From an uncultured Bacteroidota bacterium (GTDB lineage Bacteria > Bacteroidota > Bacteroidia > Chitinophagales > Chitinophagaceae): a stretch of 10,065 bases of DNA. Below are positions 6,415 through 10,065 of this stretch, one piece after another. A model generated the notes under the pieces. That model was given only the letters and a program-made list of their open reading frames with translations. It ran no database searches and was not told the origin of the DNA. Positions within the stretch are counted from its first letter, which is position 1, and each line of letters begins with the position of its first letter. Both the position numbers and the translations under genes were made by a program. Where the stretch lies: positions 1-10,065 of the forward strand of contig CAIZLI010000252.1 of assembly GCA_903933765.1 (NCBI GenBank), written 5' to 3'.

Positions 6415-7908
6415 TTAATTATTCAATTTACTTGTCTTCTTGCTATATAAGAAGTACACAAATAAACCTAAAATCATCCAAATAAAGGCTACTTTAAGGG
6501 TTTGCATGTCTAGCGCGAAAATCATAGCCAAACAAATCACAGCACCCAAGATAGGCACCAATGGCACCAATGGTGTTTTGAATGGACGCTCCATTTCTGG
6601 TGATTTACGTCTTAAGATCCAAATGCCTAAGCTTACTAATACGAAAGCGAATAGGGTTCCAAAACTTGTTAAATCACCTGCAACGCTTCCTGGAACGAAA
6701 GCAGCAAATAGACCTACAAATACAAATAGGATCCAGTTAGATTTATAAGGTGTTTGGTATTTAGGGTGTAAATCGCCAAATGCTTTTGGTAATAAACCAT
6801 CCTTACTCATAGAATAAAAAATACGGCTTTGTCCCATCAACATCACTAAGATTACAGATGAGAAACCTGCTAAAATCGCCACAGTCACGGCAGTGGCTAA
6901 CCAGCCATATCCAGTCATATAAGTCGAAATGGCATAAGCAACAGATGCTTCTCTACCTTTTTCTGGATCAACAAAATCTGTCCAAGGTGCAACCCCTGTT
7001 AACACGTGACCAAATAAGATATAAAGAATGGTACAAACCACTAAAGATCCTAAGATACCAATAGGCATATCTCTTTTTGGATTCTTAGCTTCTTGTGCAG
7101 CAGTTGACACGGCATCAAAACCAATGAAGGCAAAGAATACAATGGCAGCGCCACCGAGTACACCACCCCAGCCATGTTTAAATGCACCAGAATAATCTGC
7201 AATCACTTTGCCAGCACTATCTGTTACCGCAGCTTGACCAGCAGGGATCAAATAGGGTGTATGGTTTTCTGGCTTAATAAACTGCCAACCTACAGCAATG
7301 AATATAATTACAATTGCCACTTTAATAAATACAATCACTGCATTTACAATAGCAGATTCTTGAGAACCTTTGATCAATAATAAAGTTAAAGCTAAAAGGA
7401 TAATCAAGGCAGGGGCATTCATGATACCAGAGTGTGCCACACCCATGCTATCTGTGAAGCTTTCAAATGGACTATGGCTCCATTCATAAGGGATGGCGCC
7501 TCCCGTCAGCTTATTGAGGTATTCACTCCAAGCGATAGAAACGGTTGCCGCTCCTAAGGCATATTCCATAATTAAAGCCCAGCCAATGATCCACGCAACT
7601 AATTCACCCATAGTTACATAAGAGTATGCATAAGCACTACCAGCAATAGGGATCATAGCAGCAAATTCTGCATAACATAAGCCTGCAAAAGCACAGCCTA
7701 CTGCTGCAATAATAAAGGAAATTGTCACCGCTGGACCAGCTGCTTGACCGGCTGCCGCAGCAGTTCTTACAAACAAACCAGCACCAATAATGGCGCCAAT
7801 ACCTAGTGCAATCAGATTACCTGCACCAAGCGTTCTTTTTAGGCCTTTACTTCCGTCTTCAGATTGAGCCAACATCGCAGCTAAATCTTTCTTTCTAAAT
7901 AAACTCAT
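6415..7908 (-). CDS. APC-superfamily amino acid permease (cationic amino acid transporter-like)
   Basis: A 497-residue inner-membrane protein with about 12 hydrophobic segments. After a short cytosolic N-terminus (LKRTLGAGNL) comes the TM1 unwound-helix motif GIGAIIGAGLFV (36-47), where APC carriers bind the alpha-amino and carboxyl groups of the substrate. GFDAVSTAAQEAKNPKRDMPIGI (263-285) and QSRIFYSMSKDGLLP (360-374) are typical of the CAT branch of the APC superfamily. A hydrophilic loop at about 212-245 separates two membrane blocks. The protein should import amino acids by cation symport or exchange; the substrate is not readable from sequence, and the CAT-like label does not prove cationic specificity. 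It starts at the ATG at 7906-7908, is transcribed alone and ends at the terminator at 6363-6395. It is divergent from another amino-acid or dicarboxylate carrier across a 147-base spacer in which I see no convincing consensus promoter. Confidence 0.92.
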   Translation of the reverse strand: MSLFRKKDLAAMLAQSEDGSKGLKRTLGAGNLIALGIGAIIGAGLFVRTAAAAGQAAGPAVTISFIIAAVGCAFAGLCYAEFAAMIPIAGSAYAYSYVTMGELVAWIIGWALIMEYALGAATVSIAWSEYLNKLTGGAIPYEWSHSPFESFTDSMGVAHSGIMNAPALIILLALTLLLIKGSQESAIVNAVIVFIKVAIVIIFIAVGWQFIKPENHTPYLIPAGQAAVTDSAGKVIADYSGAFKHGWGGVLGGAAIVFFAFIGFDAVSTAAQEAKNPKRDMPIGILGSLVVCTILYILFGHVLTGVAPWTDFVDPEKGREASVAYAISTYMTGYGWLATAVTVAILAGFSSVILVMLMGQSRIFYSMSKDGLLPKAFGDLHPKYQTPYKSNWILFVFVGLFAAFVPGSVAGDLTSFGTLFAFVLVSLGIWILRRKSPEMERPFKTPLVPLVPILGAVICLAMIFALDMQTLKVAFIWMILGLFVYFLYSKKTSKLNN

Positions 7909-8055
7909 AATATAATTGGTTTCTATTTAAGTTGAAAAGTAGCATTTTTTTCGCAATATTGGAGTGGTTTTAGATAAAAATAAGGGGTGAACTCAAATTT
8001 TATGGACGCCTATTTTTTTAGAACTTATGTGTTATATTGCAGCACTAAGCAACCT

Positions 8056-9303
8056 ATGAAAAAATCGAACAAACTAACCGTATACATTGTCATCGCCATG
8101 GTGGCAGGTGCTATTTTGGGCTACTTTATTCACGAAAGTAAGGACCAAGCAACCATTGATGCTTTTGCAAAAAACATCAAATTATTGACCACCATCTTTT
8201 TAAGATTGGTTCAAATGATTATTGCACCATTGGTGTTTACAACTTTGGTAGTAGGGATTGCAAAATTGGGAGATCTTAAAACGGTTGGACGCGTCGGCGG
8301 CAAGGCCTTATTGTGGTTTTTGTCAGCATCGTTGATTAGTTTATTGATTGGACTCGTTTTAGTGAATATTTTAAAGCCAGGTGAAGGATTGGATTTATCA
8401 GTAGGGGATACCTCGGGCGTGAAAGATTTAATGGGCAAGACCCAGTCCTTTAGTGTGATCAATTTTGTGGAGCATGTATTTCCAAAGAGCATGTTCGAAG
8501 CCATGGCTACCAATGAAATTTTACAAATCGTCATTTTTAGTATCTTTTTTGGTGTAGCTGCTGCTGCCATTGGAGAACCTGCAAAAGGATTTATTAAAGC
8601 ATTGGATACAGTTGCGCATATCATTTTAAAAATGGTGGGTTATGTGATGAACTTCGCGCCATTGGGTGTTTTTGGCGCCATTGCAGCAGTCATTGCAACA
8701 AAGGGCTTAACCATTTTTTTATTTTATGGTAAATATTTATTGTATTTCTTAGTAGGCATAGGCACTTTATGGGTGGTGTTATTAGGGGTTGGCTATTTGA
8801 TTTTAAGAAATCGTGTGCCTTCTTTGTTAAAACATATTACCACACCATTGGTGATTGCATTTAGCACTACAAGTAGTGAAGCCGTTTTCCCAAAATTAAC
8901 CGAAGAGTTGGAGCGATTTGGATGTAAGGATAAAATTGTTTCTTTCATTTTGCCTTTGGGCTATTCCTTCAATTTAGATGGCAGTATGATGTACATGACT
9001 TTTGCGAGTATGGCCATTGCGCAAGCTTATGGTATTCATTTAGATGTTGGAACACAATTAACCATGTTGGTGGTCTTGATGTTAACGAGTAAGGGGATTG
9101 CAGGCGTTCCAAGAGCCTCATTGGTGGTAGTTACAGCAACTTGTGCCATGTTCAATATTCCTCCAGAAGGGATCGCATTGATTTTACCAATCGATCATTT
9201 TTGTGACATGTTCCGATCTGCAACCAATGTATTAGGCAATAGTTTGGCAACCACTGCGGTCAGCAAATGGGAAGGGGAATTAACGGAACCACAACAAGTT
9301 TAA
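8056..9303 (+). CDS. Dicarboxylate/amino acid:cation symporter (DAACS, GltP/DctA family)
   Basis: A 415-residue inner-membrane carrier when started at the ATG at 8056 (MKKSNKLTVYI), which gives the standard family N-terminus and length; in-frame GTG at 7987 and ATG at 8002 only add a non-conserved leader. Family landmarks are FLRLVQMIIAPLVFTTLV (about 48-65), the hairpin-1 serine motif STTSSEA (270-276), NLDGS (306-310, the NMDGT-type cation-site motif), GVPRAS in hairpin 2 (350-355), and the substrate helix DMFRSATNVLGNSLA (384-398). Asp384 and Arg387 match GltPh Asp394 and Arg397, which bind the substrate amino and side-chain carboxylate groups; this favours aspartate or glutamate. Asn395 replaces the cation-ligand Asp405 of GltPh, as in DctA. 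The alignment is by eye and from memory. The gene leads a probable operon with a dedA-like gene 16 bases downstream. Confidence 0.93.
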   Translation: MKKSNKLTVYIVIAMVAGAILGYFIHESKDQATIDAFAKNIKLLTTIFLRLVQMIIAPLVFTTLVVGIAKLGDLKTVGRVGGKALLWFLSASLISLLIGLVLVNILKPGEGLDLSVGDTSGVKDLMGKTQSFSVINFVEHVFPKSMFEAMATNEILQIVIFSIFFGVAAAAIGEPAKGFIKALDTVAHIILKMVGYVMNFAPLGVFGAIAAVIATKGLTIFLFYGKYLLYFLVGIGTLWVVLLGVGYLILRNRVPSLLKHITTPLVIAFSTTSSEAVFPKLTEELERFGCKDKIVSFILPLGYSFNLDGSMMYMTFASMAIAQAYGIHLDVGTQLTMLVVLMLTSKGIAGVPRASLVVVTATCAMFNIPPEGIALILPIDHFCDMFRSATNVLGNSLATTAVSKWEGELTEPQQV

Positions 9304-9319
9304 ATTTATACCATCCAGC

Positions 9320-9994
9320 ATGATCACATTATTAGAAGCATTTCATTGGAGTCAGTTGTTGCAGCCACAATTTTATATTGAGCACGGTGGACTTTGGCTT
9401 ATTTTATTAGTCGTTTTTGCAGAGACTGGATTATTTGCTGGCTTCTTTTTACCAGGAGATAGTTTATTGTTTGTGGCAGGCATTTATAGCGCACCCTTGG
9501 CTGCAGAAATTTATGCTTCTAATAATCAATGGATGAATCTATTCATTCTTTTTATTTTTATTTCTACTGCAGGTATCTTAGGTAATTATGTGGGGTATCT
9601 TTTCGGACACAAAGTAGGTCCAACCATGTTTGATTGGAAAGAGAATCTTTTTTTCAAGAAAAAATATTTGATCCAAGCAGATGAATTTTATCAAAAACAC
9701 GGAGGAAGAGCCATTGTCATCGCAAGATTCATTCCTATCATAAGAACATTCGGCCCAATTTTAGCGGGTATTGTAAAAATGGATAAAGCTAAGTTCATGT
9801 ATTATAATGTGATTGGTTGTGTAGCCTGGGTGGGAAGTATGCTATGTTCCGGGTATTTTTTACAGTCATGGATTTTGGCTCGTTTTAATTTTGATTTAAA
9901 AAATCATTTAGAAGTCATTGTATTAGTGATTGTTGGTATCACTACATTACCATTGATCATTAAAGTTATTTCACATCGCTCAAAAAAAGCGTAA
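9320..9994 (+). CDS. DedA family membrane protein (VTT/SNARE-associated domain)
   Basis: A 224-residue inner-membrane protein, normal for DedA. It shows the family pattern: VVFAETGLFAGFFLPGDSLLF (31-51) with a re-entrant hydrophobic loop, GNYVGYLFGHKVG (88-100), then FYQKHGGRAIVIARFIPIIRTFGPILAG (123-150), followed by C-terminal membrane helices (about 160-180 and 196-215) and a basic tail. Glu35, Asp47, Arg136 and Arg142 fit the acidic and arginine residues reported as essential in Escherichia coli YqjA. DedA proteins are proton-motive-force-dependent membrane transporters; some members recycle undecaprenyl phosphate or other lipids across the membrane. Which lipid or solute this one handles is unknown. 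The start ATG at 9320 lies 16 bases after the symporter stop, and another gene starts 15 bases after its own stop, so co-transcription is likely although a functional tie to the symporter is not evident. Confidence 0.92.
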   Translation: MITLLEAFHWSQLLQPQFYIEHGGLWLILLVVFAETGLFAGFFLPGDSLLFVAGIYSAPLAAEIYASNNQWMNLFILFIFISTAGILGNYVGYLFGHKVGPTMFDWKENLFFKKKYLIQADEFYQKHGGRAIVIARFIPIIRTFGPILAGIVKMDKAKFMYYNVIGCVAWVGSMLCSGYFLQSWILARFNFDLKNHLEVIVLVIVGITTLPLIIKVISHRSKKA

Positions 9995-10009
9995 GCAATC
10001 AATTCTTGT

Positions 10010-10065
10010 ATGAACAATAAGCAAATTGGACTTTTTTCATTGCCAGTATTTGTAGCAGCCTTAGG
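10010..10065 (+). CDS. N-terminal fragment of a gene, possibly a membrane transporter
   Basis: An ATG at 10010, 15 bases after the DedA stop, opens a frame that runs off the window after 18 full codons (MNNKQIGLFSLPVFVAALG, the last codon incomplete). A short polar start followed by a hydrophobic stretch suggests a first membrane helix. The wording FSLPVFVAALG recalls major facilitator transporters of Bacteroidota, but 18 residues are too few to assign a family. Its spacing suggests it continues the operon with the symporter and dedA-like genes. Confidence 0.55.
   Translation, partial: MNNKQIGLFSLPVFVAAL

Noticed and set aside
6402..6416. Small inverted repeat AATATC-ATT-GATATT overlapping the permease stop codon
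   Set aside because: It has only 6 AT-rich pairs and no following U-tract; the real terminator lies immediately beyond it.
7987..8055. N-terminal extension of the symporter from GTG at 7987 or ATG at 8002
   Set aside because: The extra residues are not like the family N-terminus, while the ATG at 8056 gives a standard start and length.
8211..8624. Antisense open frame of 137 codons inside the symporter gene
   Set aside because: It is a shadow of the symporter reading frame, with proline- and threonine-rich composition typical of such artefacts.
1..10065. CRISPR array, insertion sequence, tRNA or prophage remnants
   Set aside because: I saw no regularly spaced repeats, transposase or phage-like proteins, cloverleaf-like segments or target-site duplications in reading the window.

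Overview
The window looks like chromosome from a low-GC member of the Bacteroidota, most likely Chitinophagaceae or a close relative. The evidence is a SusD/RagB-type nutrient-binding lipoprotein, a fused alpha-beta 2-oxoacid dehydrogenase E1 of the kind known in this phylum, a YebC protein with the Bacteroidota-style N-terminus ([10 protein letters not shown]), a DUF1573 secreted protein, candidate promoters resembling the TTTG / TAnnTTTG consensus, and few Shine-Dalgarno sequences. Genus assignment is inference. I see no IS element, prophage, CRISPR array, tRNA or rRNA, and every intergenic gap is shorter than 300 bases.

Layout. Bases 1-740 (+) are the C-terminal 245 codons of a SusD-like lipoprotein cut by the window edge. 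It converges on a minus-strand pair through a 13-bp-stem bidirectional terminator (761-790). That pair is a DUF1573 protein (2389-2751) followed 9 bases later by a secreted metal-dependent amidohydrolase (793-2379). Between DUF1573 and the divergent E1 gene lies a 154-base spacer with a perfect 22-bp palindrome (2828-2849) and candidate promoters facing both ways. The fused E1 (2906-5278, +) converges on a minus-strand unit made of yebC (5609-6331) and a small secreted-protein gene (5304-5608), whose ATG directly abuts the yebC stop codon. The small gene's reading frame is broken by one base inside its signal peptide. A clear minus-strand terminator (6363-6395) separates yebC from an upstream APC-family amino acid permease (6415-7908, -). 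Divergent from the permease is a plus-strand cluster: a DAACS-family dicarboxylate/amino acid symporter (8056-9303), a DedA-family membrane protein (9320-9994) and the first 18 codons of another probable membrane protein (10010 to the end), with 15-16 base gaps.

How the genes may work together. Most are housekeeping or nutrient-uptake functions. The two amino acid carriers flank one divergent intergenic region, and E1 may oxidise branched-chain 2-oxoacids derived from amino acids, so an amino-acid catabolic theme is possible; this is inference. I did not find a clearly novel multi-gene system. The items most worth a second look are the frame-disrupted small secreted gene, the intergenic palindrome, and non-consensus ligand residues in the symporter and in E1.
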